A DNA stretch of 64,000 nucleotides, taken from positions 5,084,001 through 5,148,000 of the forward strand of contig OZ020492.1 of NCBI GenBank assembly GCA_963971405.1, read 5' to 3'. The translations under genes and the position numbers were made by a program. The notes under the pieces are model-generated. The model was not told where the DNA came from and did no database searches. It saw only the letters and a list, made by a program, of their open reading frames with translations. Position 1 is the first letter of the stretch. Each line of letters begins with the position of its first letter. This document shows positions 1-14,400 of the stretch, piece by piece. The stretch comes from Psococerastis gibbosa (Eukaryota; Arthropoda; Insecta; Psocodea; Psocidae).

Positions 1-1189
1 GAACACAATTTTTTACTTTTTTTGCTACAAGTTATAAGCAGTCTAGTTTTTCGTTATCTTGCATAGTCTTCGAGAAATCCGCTCTGGGAAGTCAGTAATT
101 TTGGAAGAAAAGAAAACATTTTTCCCAGCCTTTTTTATCTTTTTGTCCGGATATCTCTACAAGGATGCAACCAAAAAATAAATGCAGGCCATAGGGCAGT
201 ATATACCCATAGAGCATTAAATTCCCTTCAATAATTTATATTACTTTACAGTTTGATATATTGTCCTTCTAAAGTTAAACCAATTCTAGTGTTAAGTGTT
301 AATGAGAGGCGTAAAACGTATTGGCCGAACTATGCACCACTATGTACACATAGTGAGCACTGGACGGACGTCTAAATAGCTCTACAGGGCCATTATAATA
401 GGAACATGCATCCGTAGTGGTGACCATGTTTGTGCATTTGGCAAAAAGAAGAAAAAATACATTTAATTGAAAAGTTAATAAATTACAACAGTAAGTACCA
501 TTTCAGTCAATTTCTGTAAGTTCCCCTGGCATAGTGCGTAGATCGCTACACCTTGCCATCGAAGCAGAACGAAGGTTTAAGTTCTGTTTAATATACTTTT
601 TGGGAATAATTAACAAGAAAAAACTTTCTCCACAGTCTTGCTTTCATTAGCCCCTTGGATTTTGACCCTATAGGTTTGGCAAATGTAGTTGCCAACATGT
701 TTACTGACCGGCGGGGCCTAAATATTACACTCATTAAGACCATACTAACTTCAGACGCACAACTTATAAGAGGAATATTTCGTCGTCACACAGCTGCTAT
801 ATTCCAAAACAGTCTCTCTTGAACCAGCTAGGCCTAGGCATTCTACTGTACTACAACATCGGTGAGTATTAGGCCTACTGGGTGTACGTTAACTCTACCT
901 TAATGCGTAATTTAATTTGCCAGAAGTATGCAGTTGGAAACTCACTTGGTGGGTAAGAATGTGTCAGGTAATTTCTGCAAATCAAAAAAAAATCCATGTT
1001 TTCTTCAACTGTTTAATTTTTTTTTCGCAAACCAGACAATATTAGGGACAGTGGATTCCATGCGGGAATCTAATAATTATTATATTTATTGTGTCAAAAC
1101 ATACCATACGACAACACTAGTAATAGGCTAATGCTCCTCTAGATTCTAATATTGTGAGGAGAATGTTAGGGGTTATCCAAAACTATTTA
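1..1189. other. Left flank, no gene seen
   Basis: AT-rich, with only short chance frames. A weak tRNA-like stretch (tggcatagtgcgtag ... ggtttaagttc, ~528-580) may be an old SINE. Confidence 0.5.
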
Positions 1190-2036
1190 AAAGAACCGGT
1201 CCGAGTTTATTCGAACATGCTTTCCAATTTATCAACATTGGTAGATAGAGAATTTGAGTAATTTCATGGTAAATAATTTTCCAGTGGTTAAATTTCCGAT
1301 ATCTCGGGGGGGGGGGGGGGGGGGTTGTCCACCTGACGTCACTGGAAGGGAGATAAATTCTAGGTAGGTCAGACCAACACATTAATTACCACACAGCAAT
1401 AATGGCAGAGCATTTGAGTGCGAATTTTGTATCATTTTTTCAAAAAATAATTTTTTGTGCAAAACCAAATATTTTTTGGGAATGCAACCTATCCGGTTTC
1501 GTTACTCAATTTAACACCTAAAACATGCTCGAAGGTAGAAATCATTGATAGAAAGGCTTCGCTGAAAAATTATTTTTTAGTCATTTTTCATGAAAATTTC
1601 GTTATTTTTATTTTTTTACCCCCAGAAGCAAACTATCAAGGGGGCAAGCGAACCCCTGCATTTTATCAACATTAATAATAACAACTACAATATAGGCTAT
1701 ATGAATTTAAAAGAAATCGTTGGAGCCGTTTTTTATAAATAATATTTTTATACGTTTCTTTGGAGTTTTTAGGGAATAAAACCACCCCAAAATTGCCTTA
1801 GCCCAAAATAAAATAAAAAAATAGTCCCGAGGTATGATTTTTGTGAACCTTCATGCCAAATTTCAATAAAATCCACCGAGTGGTTAGCCCGAACAGACAT
1901 TTCGTAAAACCACTTTTTTGGGTTCTTGGGACCTCAAAACATGTAAATCCGTTGAAATCTCAGAATCTTACATATTTAACATCACAAAGCTTTCTATTTA
2001 TAAATTTTCTCCGTATAAATTGGAAAACAATAAACA
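1190..2036 (+). repeat. Dispersed repeat family F, copy 1
   Basis: Starts AAGAACCGGTCCGAG, carries a long poly-G run (1306-1324), then a segment with cccccagaagcaaactatcaag, and ends near a tataaattggaaa motif. The full family unit is ~850 bp. No coding frame survives. Its class is not recognised. Confidence 0.7.
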
Positions 2037-2199
2037 AAATAGTGCAAACTTCACGTTAATTCAGACTCACTGAGCCTGGTTACTATTTACTTAATTTTAC
2101 GGAAAGCAATTACTATACTTTTAATAATTCCTGTAGAATGGAAATACTATTCACGCTATTACTAATAATGTGTAAATTTATCATTAATTCGAGAAAAAA

Positions 2200-2321
2200 A
2201 AACTTGGTCGGAATAATTTGAAAATCCCGCTCATTCATTCTAAAGCCACGACAATATGTTTCTACCACGTATCCATCCGCCATCTTTGTGTCGGTCGTAG
2301 AAAGCGTGTGATTTTGTTAAA
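2200..2321 (+). promoter_or_regulatory. Probable promoter and 5' UTR of eIF3c
   Basis: This short non-repetitive stretch precedes the eIF3c ATG and includes the segment gccatctttgtgtcgg. There is no TATA box at a convincing distance, as expected for a housekeeping gene. The upstream limit is set only by where repeat family F ends (about 2036). Confidence 0.35.
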
Positions 2322-2423
2322 ATGAGCCGATTTTTTCAAGCTGTAGGCTCAGATTCAGAGTCTGAAAGCTCTTCCGAAGACGAGCAGATTGTACGGCCGC
2401 CTGTTGGAGCACCTACATTCAAT
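2322..2423 (+). CDS. eIF3c: eIF3c exon 1
   Basis: Codes for residues 1-34. It opens with ATG AGC CGA TTT TTT (MSRFF), the typical eIF3c N-terminus, followed by a Ser/Asp/Glu run. The context before ATG is gttaaa and there is no competing upstream in-frame ATG nearby. The donor is gtgagt, and the exon ends in phase 0. Confidence 0.95.
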
Positions 2424-5400
2424 GTGAGTGGCTATAGCTTATAAAATTTAATGTAGCTGAAGATAACCTCAACGTCAGTGTAGCAATATGCACTATTTCG
2501 TCATGACTTATTTACTGCATTTGCTATCACTAATAATTGTCTATTCCTGTACTAGTTGGTCTCATATTAAGATTGGCACAATAATAAGATAATAATATAT
2601 TCCATGCAATATCTTGTGGCACCGAAAGAGCAGCTGCCTCATTTTGATTCCTTTGAGTTTTAATGGCGTGTCCGTTAATTCTTGATGTTGTTGTTGAATT
2701 CCTAAGTAGCGCTTGCGCTAATGTACAGTTCTTCTGTAAATAACTGTTGTACACACGTTTCACTATATCACATATTTTCCATCAATTCTGTCTTTAATTT
2801 AGCTCGAAATATAGAAATATTTTGCGATGTTCTTATTGACGGTTCTATTTTATAATACTCTGCCACGCCTTTATGATACACTGAATTTATTCCTAAGTTC
2901 GTTCTTCTGTAATTTCTGTGCAGGTTGTTCATACTTCTTGTATCAGTCTGTGCCGTGGTGTAATTTTATGGTTATTGATTTCCTATTTAAACGTAGTATA
3001 AGGAAAGCTTGATGGTCTAAATGTTCGAATCCGAGATTTCAACGGATTTACGCGTTTTGAGAACCCATGAACCCAAAATAGTAGTTTGTACAAAACAATT
3101 TTCTTTAAATTCACGTATATTATAGTTGTTATTAATTTTAACAAAACGCGGTCTGTCGCTTGCCCCTTGATAGTTTGTGTCTGGGGGGAAAAATAGAAAT
3201 AACTCAATTTTCAAAACAAATGACTAAAAACAATTTCTCTGGAACCTTTCTATCAATGATTTCTACCTTCAGGTAAGTTTTAGGTGTTAAAAGAGTAACT
3301 AAACCGAAAGTCGGTTGCTTTCCCAAACAAAGATTTTGTTTTGTGCAAAAAAAATTATTATTTGAAGAAATTATGGAAAATTTACGCTCGTTCTACAATA
3401 TGCAATCCCATCGATCAATTTAGTGATTTGGGGTAGGGGATTTCGAGAGAATTATGGAATTACTCATATTAGCTATCCACTAATTGATAAAACAGGAAAG
3501 CGTGTTCGAATAAACTCGAACCGGTTCTTTTAGCTAGCTTCAATCAATCAATCGTGTATTTAAATGTTAGAACCATGTATGCCATACATTACGTCATTTT
3601 TTTTATAAATTATGTCATAAGTTAAATATAATATAGTATAAGTAGCCGATGAAGATCCTTGTCAAATATTACAATACACAATTATAATTATAACTCTCCC
3701 AGCCTATCCTCCAATGCCTCGGTCAGGTCGTATTAGAGTCTTCTTCACCCGAACCTTGAAATTGCTCCTGCTCAGTGCCTTTGTGCCTTCTGAAAGGTAA
3801 TTAAAAAACTTTATGCCCCAATAATTTCCGCAATCTTTGACTCTATTTATTCTAGTAAACTGCACCTGAAGATTTCCAGCATTTCTGGTGTTATAGTTAT
3901 GCAAAAGATCCGATCATATTTTAAGCCCTTCATCCTTCTAATAGTTACACAGTACACTGCCTCTTGAGAGAGAGGGAGGGAGAACAGGGCAACAGATTGT
4001 CCAAAAATCATTGCGCAACATCGACACCAATTGACAATATACGGCGTTCACTCAAAGACAGGTTGTGAGTGTCCCCACCACCAAGGTCTTAGCCAGAAAT
4101 TTTTTTCGGGAGGGGTTCATCGGAGGGGAAGTACCTCAGCAAATTGTCAACTCCATTCTAATTAGTGTACGCTGCAATATTTTCGGGAGGGGTCCGGACC
4201 CCCTCTGACTACGGCCTTGCTCACCACCCCGAAACGGACATGTCTGCAAGTGGCACAAAGTGTTAATATGTCCCATATGTAGTCCTGTTACATTTGTCAA
4301 GAGTGTACAGCCCGTAGGGAATTGTCAGCCCGAAATTTAATACTTTTTATTTTTTATTTAATTAACTAAGCATGTTATTAAAGATTTGGCTCATGCAAGT
4401 TGCAGAAGACTACTTCATGCCTCATATTATAAGATATTTTTAATTTTCGAAATTGTAGTTTTTTCATAAACTTGCAAATATTTTATAAACAATAACTTTT
4501 CACGTATTAGCGATTTTATAAAAAAAAAAACTACAATTTCGAAAACTAAAAATACCTTATTATATGATGCATGAAGTAGTCTTCTACAACTTTGATGAGC
4601 CAAATCTGTAATAACATGCTTAGTTAATTAAAGAAAAAGTATTAAATTACGGGCTGTACACTCTTACGGTCGGGGTAAAATAAGTTCTCTAATTTTCCAC
4701 CAATATAATGTGTGATAAACTGTAGAGGCGATTTTCTTGAAGGTCCCTGGAGTAATTTGTCGATGTAGTGAGCGTGGAGCTACTTGTTACTTGATGGAAT
4801 CATTAATGTATGTGTCAATTTATTGAAGGGCCATGCTAAGACGGTTTAGGTTTTCACATAAATAGAACAGAAATATACTGGAATTGCGAGAGGTAAATTC
4901 AATAGGGAACCTGGTCTATTTTCTGATAATTTTGGAGTTGTTATCTGTGGTGTTGGATCTATACAGCGTCGTTCTATACGGAAGTTTTTCGTCTTGATTA
5001 TGGCATTATACATAATTTTTGATTTTCTTCTGGGCCCCTGTAACTTTGTGTCGGTTACTGCAGCCAGTAACTGGATAGTTTCACTGATGAAGTTGAGGTG
5101 CATTGTTTCCTAAGCTGAATCCTTGTGTTTTCCTTTCTTAACCGAAATTAGAGGATATGGAAAAAACGGGTCTTGGCAGGATTCGAGCCCACGATCTACA
5201 CCTAACCGGGGCGTTGTCTTAACCGCTGGATCACAAGCCCTGATATGTGCAGCAATCACCAAATCCTCTACTTATGTTCTAATTAACATGATTCGTATTG
5301 CTTGACAGGTTAGCACAGCTCTACAACTATTTAACCGAACAGGTCTGTGAGCTTTACTTTTTGATTAAAGTTCATTGCATTGCAGTATTATATGCTAGAC

Positions 5401-8400
5401 AGGTTAGGACAGCTACACAACTATCTAACTTGTTGTGGCTTGTATTCCAGCGGTTAAGACGACGCCCCGGTTAGGCGTAGGTCGTGGGTTGTTCGGTTAC
5501 CTCTTCAACCAAAGATAATTTAATGTCAGTATTATATAATATATACCATAGAATAGGGGTCTTCACAGTGTTCGTGTTATCGAGTTAGATGTGCTATCCA
5601 AGTTAACACACAATCGTGAGTGGACCTCGGGAGTGAGGCATCATGCTATATCGAAAATATTTAACAAAGTAAACAACGTGGTAGTAGTCAGACGTTCGTG
5701 ACACGGTTTTAAAGAAAGTGGAAGAACTGTATTCTAGTGCTACATTTGTTTATATTTTTTTTTTCATTTTGGTTGTTATAATCTTAAGTATTTACGGTAA
5801 TTGCTTGTGATAATAGATTATGCAAATAAATTTAAATACTACAAAATTTTAAACGCGTGTTTCAAATCAATTAACAAAAGCAAAGATGGCGGAGGTCAAA
5901 CCTGAGCTATCGATCGCAGCGCAAGCTAAATAGCACGTTAACCAACTTGGAAGTGTGTTTAGGAGAGCACACTGGTTAGCTTGGCTATCGGGTTATCGGT
6001 GTGTTAACTTAACTTGATATAACACACTTAACTAGGTATAACTCGATAACACGAACACTGTGAAAACCCCTAATACAGCAATTGATACTCCTTTCTTGAC
6101 AAATGTAATGAATTTCCATTGCCGTTTGCCCCATGTGTAGCCCTGTATGTCCCATCATTGCCCCGACATTTCGGCCAAGGGCGTAGCCAGTTTTTTTCGA
6201 AGGGGGTTGAACCTACTTCCACCAAACCTGATTATTAATTCTGCCGCTCATAGGACACGGAGGTAAATTTTTGAAAATATAGATATTTTATGAATTTTTG
6301 ACAGCTGTAAAGCGTAGATATTTTAGACAAAAACACACTTATATTGTTGCAAACAAGGGGGGGGGGGAGGGCGGTGGTCACCCGAGGGAAATTGTTTTTT
6401 TAGAATATAGGCGGGAAATATTGGAATTCAATGCATTTCACAATTATGGAAAGCCAAGATTTAAATGTTTTTTTTTTCTTCAATTTTAGGGGGGAAATAT
6501 CTGAAACTGTGATTTTATGCATGGAGAATTGACTACCGTATCGATTGATTCGATATCAGCTATTGTAGACTTCGGTGCCAGATGGATGGAGGCAAAAATT
6601 AATTTAGGTAGTGTAGTTAGTTTTGGAACACATTGTTCTTCCAATGCATTGGTTCCCAACCAGTGACGGTCTGCGGACCACTCAGTCCGACAATGTGTCG
6701 CTGCGAAACATCCCTTACTTTTTTTTTTAAGAATTCTAAGTATTTCAAGGTTACCACTTTATTTAGCTTACAGCATGAATTTAAATGACAAAGTTAGTGT
6801 GAAACTTGGGCACGCATATTTTTTACAAGTTGTTGTATTCTCGGCTTAATATTCTTGTTAATAGCAACTCTTAAGTTCCTGCAGGCATTCTCGCCGACCA
6901 CCGGTTTGGAACCACTGTTCTAATGGCAGAGAAATAGTGATCATAGAAAGGCGAATATTAGATTGCGTTATATATGCATTTTTCTTGTTCGGATTTGTGT
7001 GTGTGTGCGTGGGGGGGGGGGGATGGATTAAACATCCCAAACCCCCTCCTGGCTGCCGGGGTAGCCGCAGGCTGTGGAGAATCAATCTCCATGAAAATTT
7101 CCGTAAAAAAAATTATTTTCCAACAACTCCACATAAATCGTGACGAAAGATTTAGTAAAAAACAACAACCGAAAGATCATCGCCACAGAAAACAATCTCA
7201 CAATAAGGATCTATCTATCTATGCTAACATAAGAGTCTAACGACTAATTGACTCACTCAATCACGCGTTTAACTTAACCTATGCCCACTCGTTCGATTGA
7301 TTTCAAATTTTGCATACATCGTCTTGATGACAGATTTTCATCGTGCAATAAGGCTTGGTTTTTTTCTATTATGGGGGGGGGGGTCGCACCCAGACAGACG
7401 GTTAGGACGAATGGCTTCGGTGAGGTTGATGTCAATTTTGTTACGAGGAGGTCGAATTTTGATGTCTGTCGGGGCCAAAAATCATATTGAAGAACCAGTA
7501 TAATCCGGGCTGATGGGCCAGTATAAAGGTCCCTCGCTAAGGAGCCACCGAGGTACAACCTTCGAAGTCTACTCAGCGCCACTGAAGATGTCGACCGCAG
7601 ATGTTGACGAAACGTTTGGAAGTTCACTTTAATTTTGACCACGGCCCATCAGCCCGGATTCTACTGGTACTTCATTCGACTCCGGCCGTGAAAGCCTTTG
7701 ATGTTGCAAAAATCATATTGATAAAAAAATCGGAAGGAGGCTAAAATAATTTATTCACTTCTCCTTGCATGTGCGCTGCGAAACCACAACCTTATGTATT
7801 GGCTTATGGCACTTCCATACACTAAGGCTGCCCATTGTTCAAACCAAAATTAGAGGATAGATTGGATAGCTAGATAGTTGTGTAGCTGTGCCAACCTGTC
7901 TAGCAATACGAATGATTTCAATAAGAGCATAAGTAAAGGATTTGGAGATTGATGCACTTGTCGGGGCCTGTGGTCCAGCGGTTAAATACGACGCCCTGGT
8001 TAGGCGTAGATCGTGGGTTCGAATCCCGCCAAGTCCAGTTTTTCCATATCCTCTAATTTCGTATATAATGTGGAGGTTACCTCTTCAGCCAGAGTTAATT
8101 TAACATCATTGTTATATTATATACCATATATTTATTGAATAAAGCCCATTGTTCGTCCTTCAGGCCCCAATGAAAATTATAAAAAATAACCAAAAAATAT
8201 CTCTGAAATTAATTATGATGGAGCTATTTCTTCACAGCTTTTAGTCAGGACATGTATTGTAGTGGTACAGAATTCAACTTTAACCGGAAAGGTTGTTGCT
8301 TGGAGTCCCACACTTCCGGCATTTTCTGGCCATGCTTCGGAGGGCATGTAAAGCAGGCGGTCACTGGCCTGCCTAGTTGAGTATAAGAGAGGGCTTTGTA

Positions 8401-11400
8401 GCTCTAGCTCCGCTGGGTTGGCTTAGTAATAGAACAAAAAGTCAATATTTATTTAGTACTGTTTCTCCGCGCCGATGCCAGAGATTTTTTGCGGGTAGTT
8501 GATTTATTAATTTTAAATAGCCTACTTACTGCTGGGTTAAAAAAAATACTCATCTCACTACTCACTACCTTTTTACTACTACTTTTTATAATGAATTTTA
8601 CAGTCCAGGCCGTATTAAGAAAGAGTGACAAACGTCGGCAAAAACTAGTACCAATTTTTTGAGTTTGAGGGGGAGAGAGAAGGAAAGAAGGCATTGCGGA
8701 ATTGCAAGTATTTAATTCTGGGCCAAAGTTGCCAGTACATGGTTCAGTTTCAGCATAAGCGGTCATAGTTCGTTTTTTGTATTATCAGTACCTAAGTATG
8801 TAATTTTGACGAATCGGGGCCAAAGGTTTCGTGAAGGTTCAATTTGAGCATAGGCGTATTGGAAGGGAAGATGTGGATCATGGGGTCTATGGGGACTTGT
8901 TGTATTTTATTACATACGAGTATTTAAATTTTCAGTCGATGGTTCAGCATAGGCGTACCTGGCGGGGAAAGGGGAGTCCCTGCGGGAGAGGAGACATTGT
9001 TGCCACATAGCTAGCTAATGACTGAAAACACAAAAATTATTAAATTTAAATAAATAATGACTTTTTTTGTTTTATTACTAAGCCAACCTAGCGGAGTTAG
9101 GGCTATAAAGCCCTCTCTTACACTCAACTAGGAAGGCCCGGGACCGCCTGTTTTACATGCCCTCCGAAGCATGGCCAGAAATGTAGCCAGTGTGGGACTC
9201 ACACCAACAACCTTTCGGGTGAAAGTCGGAGTCCTTACCACAAAAATTTGACCTTAAATAATTGTTTTATGAGTCATGTGATCGATAGGACCTGTATTTT
9301 ATTTATAGTGATGTACCCGAGGACTCTATAAAACAATTTAGTTGTGGGCGAATTTCTGAAATTCTATATCGTTAAAATCTTCACCGATATAAACTCGACG
9401 CAATTCGATATCTTCTCCTCAAGTGTAATTTGGCCAGACTTGGTGAAGGAAAAAGGGGTCCCGTCGGACTTGATCCAGGAAGGAGGGGGGGGGGAGAAAG
9501 AGTAATATTCTTGTGCTCGCTAAAACTGTAGAAAAACATAACGTGACTAATCTTATAAGAACCTGCTTATAAAACCTACTTAAAAGAGGCATGAATTAAA
9601 GTCTCCTTACTTTAATTCAGCAGTGTTTTTAAAAATTGAAAAAGTGCCAATTACGCCGCGAGCAGCGCGAAAATAGTGTACTGTACTTACCCAACGTAAG
9701 TTTGAGATTTATCCTTATTGCCTGCTGCCTAGAGGAAGTCTCAAATTAAAATTTATTTAATTCCATGTAAATATCATACTTCCGATGTTTTAGTTGTCTG
9801 ATGATGAAGAAGAAACTAAACGTATCGTTCGCTCAACGAAGGAGAAGCGTTTTGAGGAGCTTACAAATATTATAAAGCAAATAAAGAATTACAAGAAAAT
9901 CAAGGATTTGTCTAGTTTATTGACGGGCTTTGAAGATCTCATGCGTGCCCATTCGAAAGCCTTGCCTGTAATCATGAAGGAAGAAGCAGGCCTTTCTCCT
10001 CGATTTTTTATTCGATGCCTTGTGGAGATGGACGATTTCATAAGTGATGTTTGGGAAGATCGTGAGAGCAGGTAAGAAAAGTCTGGTTTTTCGTTTTGGA
10101 AAAGAAGTGTATTGCTATTTTTTTCTTTAAGGGCGCAAGGCCAAACTTGTAGCATATGCGCCAAGACAAAATTAAGAACATTTAAAGGATGGCTGTGAAG
10201 TAAGATGGTTTCAAATCAGTGTACTGGTGAAAAGCTGAAAGTGAGATGACATTGCTAGTGTCTTCTACTAGGATTAGTGGGGGTGTGGATTTTGTATTGT
10301 ACATTGTATGCGCCGTCTGGTAGGTCGGGCAATCTGTGAGTGTGGGTTGCAAAGTATCGTAAGTAGGCAAGCACATTGGTTACATTGGGGGGTGGTTGGT
10401 TTTTTGCTCATTAGGTAGGAGTGAGTTAAATGTGTATGTCCTATGCGCAACCTCGCGAGTGATACCTCAAGGCGGCGTGACCTCTGGGATGATGTCTCCC
10501 ACTCGCTTATGCTAGGCTTTATGAGGTGGAGCTTTTTATGGGTTGTTTAGATTGATTACGTCCATTGGCTCTGCCATCTGCTTAATATCTGTCTAGTTGT
10601 CAAATTAATTCTGTCTGCGTTTGGGAGAACTGGTAGCGTGGGGTAGCTAAACCTGCTACTTTCCTTGGCGCCTTCGTCTGCACAGTCATTGATAATGACT
10701 CCTGAATAGGTTGGCGACCATATAACGATCATCTTGCCAATTAAGTGGACCAATTCTGTGATTTGGTGGGCCAGTGCCTGCCTTCTTCCATTTGACGAGG
10801 AATTGAAAGTATTGTATTTGATTTGAGGAAGGAAATATAATATACAGTAATACCGTATTTAGGAGCCATCCTGTGTTGCATAAAAATAACCTAAATTATT
10901 ATGGCGCAAGAAACGTCCATCATAACTTTCTATTGAGACGCATTTTTTTTTGCAGCCCGCAGAATAATAATCGATATGCATCAATGGTTACTTTTTACGC
11001 TTACATTTTGAAATTGTTCAATTCTTAATTTGTGCGGACCATAACCGGAATAACCATAAAGTAATGCCTAAGGCAACGTCTTTGCGAGTTATAAGCCTCA
11101 TCCCCATAATGTGCTATTTAATACCAGCTCTTGACGCTGGCAATAAGCAGAATGATACTCATGATGTCCAAGGAGGCGTAACAAATTCATGCACCGGAAA
11201 TGAACATTCGGTACCGTAGGTTGGGGCGCACTATCTTCATAATTACTCTCAACTCTCTTAATTACAATATCACTTTACACTTTACAGGAAAAATTTATCA
11301 AAAGTTAACTCAAAGTCCCTCTCAACATTGAGACAAAAGTTCCGAAAGTACGCTAAAGATTTTGAAGACGAAATTTCTAAATTTCGAGAGAATCCTGACC

Positions 11401-14400
11401 AGGCTGATGACGAAGAAGAAGAGGCACGCGGTGAGTGTTTGACTACGAAGGAGTTCCTTTTGGTAGGGCATGGTTTTCTACTAGTTTTATTCCTCCTACT
11501 TTCTGAGCTATATAGTGCCTGTTAAACTTATACACTGTCTTGTTCCAAAACTCACATATATGCCATAGTAATTTTATTATGACACCCCTTGCATCGTAGC
11601 TCTTCGAAGTCCGTAAGTTAAGCTGTCTAAGGTGGGGTGGAAAAAAAGAGTTGAATTAGAAGAGTATTGCAATATTGAAGAAAAAAAGAAACGTCACAGC
11701 TTACTATTGTTTTCAGCAGTTTTTTAGGACTGCTTGGACTGGGTGGTAGTATAAATATATGGAATCTTGTATGGATTGAAATGTCAACATTGTTCATAGT
11801 TCATGTTTTTACCCATTGATTTGTTTCCCATATTCCTGTTATTCATGTATCCCGTTATAATGTTCATAGGTTCTGAATCGGATTCAGAAGATGAAGAAGT
11901 CGTGAAGGTGAAACCTACCAAGCCTGTCGCCCAAGAACCTCCACCCGAGCCTAAGCTTAAAGCTCACGATGACGAAGGCCTTAGCGACGACTCAATCGAT
12001 TGGGGCTCATCGTCGGAAACTGAAAGTGAAAGCAGCGGTGACGATGCCCAGTATCAGAACATACGGGAGCGCTTTTTGAAGAAGTAAATATTTTTCTGTT
12101 GTAGTGTAAGAAAGATGCAAGAAAGAAAATTGTCTTTATTTTCCATATGGGCGAATTTTACGCCTTTCAGCTCACTTTTTCAATTAACCCATAGTGTATG
12201 CCAATTCCCAAAAGAATCAATGATAATTATCTTCATCCTGGCTCTTACTCGAACTTGGTTCACAGGTTTACAATGTGTCAATGGTAAGCTTGGCTAAGCT
12301 TACCCATTGTCATTGGTAGTAGGCGTGGGTTGACAGTTGACACCGCTATCGTGCAACAGTTTGCTATCGGCCAAAATTAACTCGGAAACAAACCATTAGT
12401 GTCGGAAAAATCTATAGGGTCTCCAGGGCATGGTTCAATGGGCCTACATCCATAAAAAATAGTCTGCAGCTATGATTTCCCAGTCTCAGACCATTGGAAA
12501 ATTGGCGCTATCCTTTTAGGGTGGCCATTGCCCAACATCGCTTGAAAACTCACGATAATGAAGTGGTACCGAAACTTTTCAAGCGACATTGGGACCACTT
12601 TGGAAACCTCAAAATATGGATGTTAAATGGCCGGACAATTTAAAATTTTTACAATGGTCTTACTGATGGTGACAGTTTTTATGAGCACCTAGGTGTCTGT
12701 CCGGGTCAGTGTTAAGCGAATACAATTCACATGCGGTACACTTGAAAACTAACAACTTTTCAATGTCATCCCGATTCTAGAGCCTTCTTCTTTACTCCTT
12801 GTTTATATTATTTCACTAACGAGGTGTAAACTGACAGGGCAACTGACAAAGATGACGACACTGAGAAGAAACCGAAGATGACTAGAGTTAGAAAGACTCG
12901 TCCAAACAAAGCAGGCAGGGAAGAAGACGATGATGAAGGCGAATGGGAGACGGTTAAAGGAGGTGTCGCCATACCATCTGAAAAGCCCAAGATGTTTGCT
13001 AAGGACGCCGAAATCGACATTCCTATAGTCGTCAAGAAGTTGAACGAGATTATTGCTGCCAGAGGTAAAATAAATCTTCAGTATTTTAGTTTTAGCTACT
13101 GGCCAAAGCTTGTGGACACACAATTAGCCGAATCCGTAAAAAAAAAATAATAAGCTTATGGTAGTAGTAATATGTTGGGCCAGGCTACGCCCGCTACGGA
13201 GAGGGCCCATAGGACATATTCCATCATCCTATCCCATCTCCTTACTCGGGGGGCAGCTCAATGGTTGCTGAAGCTGCTTCACTAACTGCACTTCGACCGG
13301 CATGGTTCTTGTTCACACTCGCCTTATAAAGGTCAACCTCTTTATTTATATATTAAAAATATTAAAAATCAGTAAATAAAAATATATTTTAATATTTTTG
13401 CTGGTCACATCGGTCATCTATTGATGTTTAGACAAGAAGTTACTTTAAGTTTTAACCAGCTCCAATGCGGTAAATTGTGTCATAATCGATGTGCTACCCT
13501 GTTTCGTAAATAAATAAAAAAGTAATAATGTGAGTCCTAATTAAATTTAGGCTGTGCTGCGATATAATTTTTCCAGACTTGTGGAAGATTTCTCGGGTAT
13601 GTCCTATCTTTAAGAAGGGTGATAGGAATAAGGGAGAGAACTATAGGCCAATTTCCAATCTTGACGCCGTTTCGAAATGTTTTGAAATCATTCTGTACGA
13701 TCGAATTATGTCTAACGTGAATGGAGCCATTTCACCTAAACAGCATGGTTTTCTGAAGGGTCGATCAACCACAACCAATCTCGTGGCTTTCTCTAACTTT
13801 ATTGGTGATGCCTTATCTAAGAAGATACAAGTTGACACAGTGTATTTCGATTTTAAATCCGCTTTTGACCATGTTAACCACTCCCTATTAATTTTAAAAC
13901 TTTTAAGTAATTTTGACATACCTCCATATCTCATTTTAATTCTAAAGTCATACCTAACGTCAAGGTCTCAGTTTGTTTCCTATGGGGGTGCCATTTCCGA
14001 CGCTTTTCGCGTCCTCAGTGGTGTTCCACAGGGCAGTATCCTTGGCCCTCTTCTCTTTGTTCTTTTCTTAAATGACTTACCTGGTTTTCTCTCATTTGAC
14101 AATGTTTTGTTGTATGCCGATGACCTAAAGGTTTTCAATACGGTCGAAAATAGTTGTGATGTAGATTATATACAAAGCATCATAGATCTAGTTGCAGAAT
14201 GGGCGATGTTGAATAAAATGACTATTCACAGTGGTAAATGTGAGCTGGTGAGTTTTTGTACAGGTACACAATCTGTATATTCTTATGTTCTAAACGGGAG
14301 CACACTTAAAAGGAGCTCGACAATTAGAGATTTAGGAGTTGTTTTTACATCAAATTTTACCTTTAAACCCCATGTAGAGGAAATTGTGAAGGCGGCAAAC

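Larger units (their letters stand above)
2424..9793 (+). other. eIF3c intron 1 (7.4 kb)
   Basis: Intron between exons 1 and 2. It holds family F copy 2, foldback P copy 1, SINE B copies 1-3, MITE M copy 1, family S copy 1 and SINE A copies 1-2. The stretches 3540-4300, 6080-7500 and 9250-9793 show only poly-G runs (6358-6366, 7011-7021, 7373-7383), short repeat scraps (gtagccagtttttttcg) and no coding signal. Confidence 0.8.

Noticed and set aside
7274-7642. 122-aa minus-strand frame
   Set aside because: It runs through a poly-G/C tract and a dispersed repeat; no domain is visible.
7963-8035. tRNA gene
   Set aside because: Box A and box B are good, but the acceptor stem and anticodon arm do not fold and the sequence sits in a dispersed repeat with other copies, so it is a SINE.
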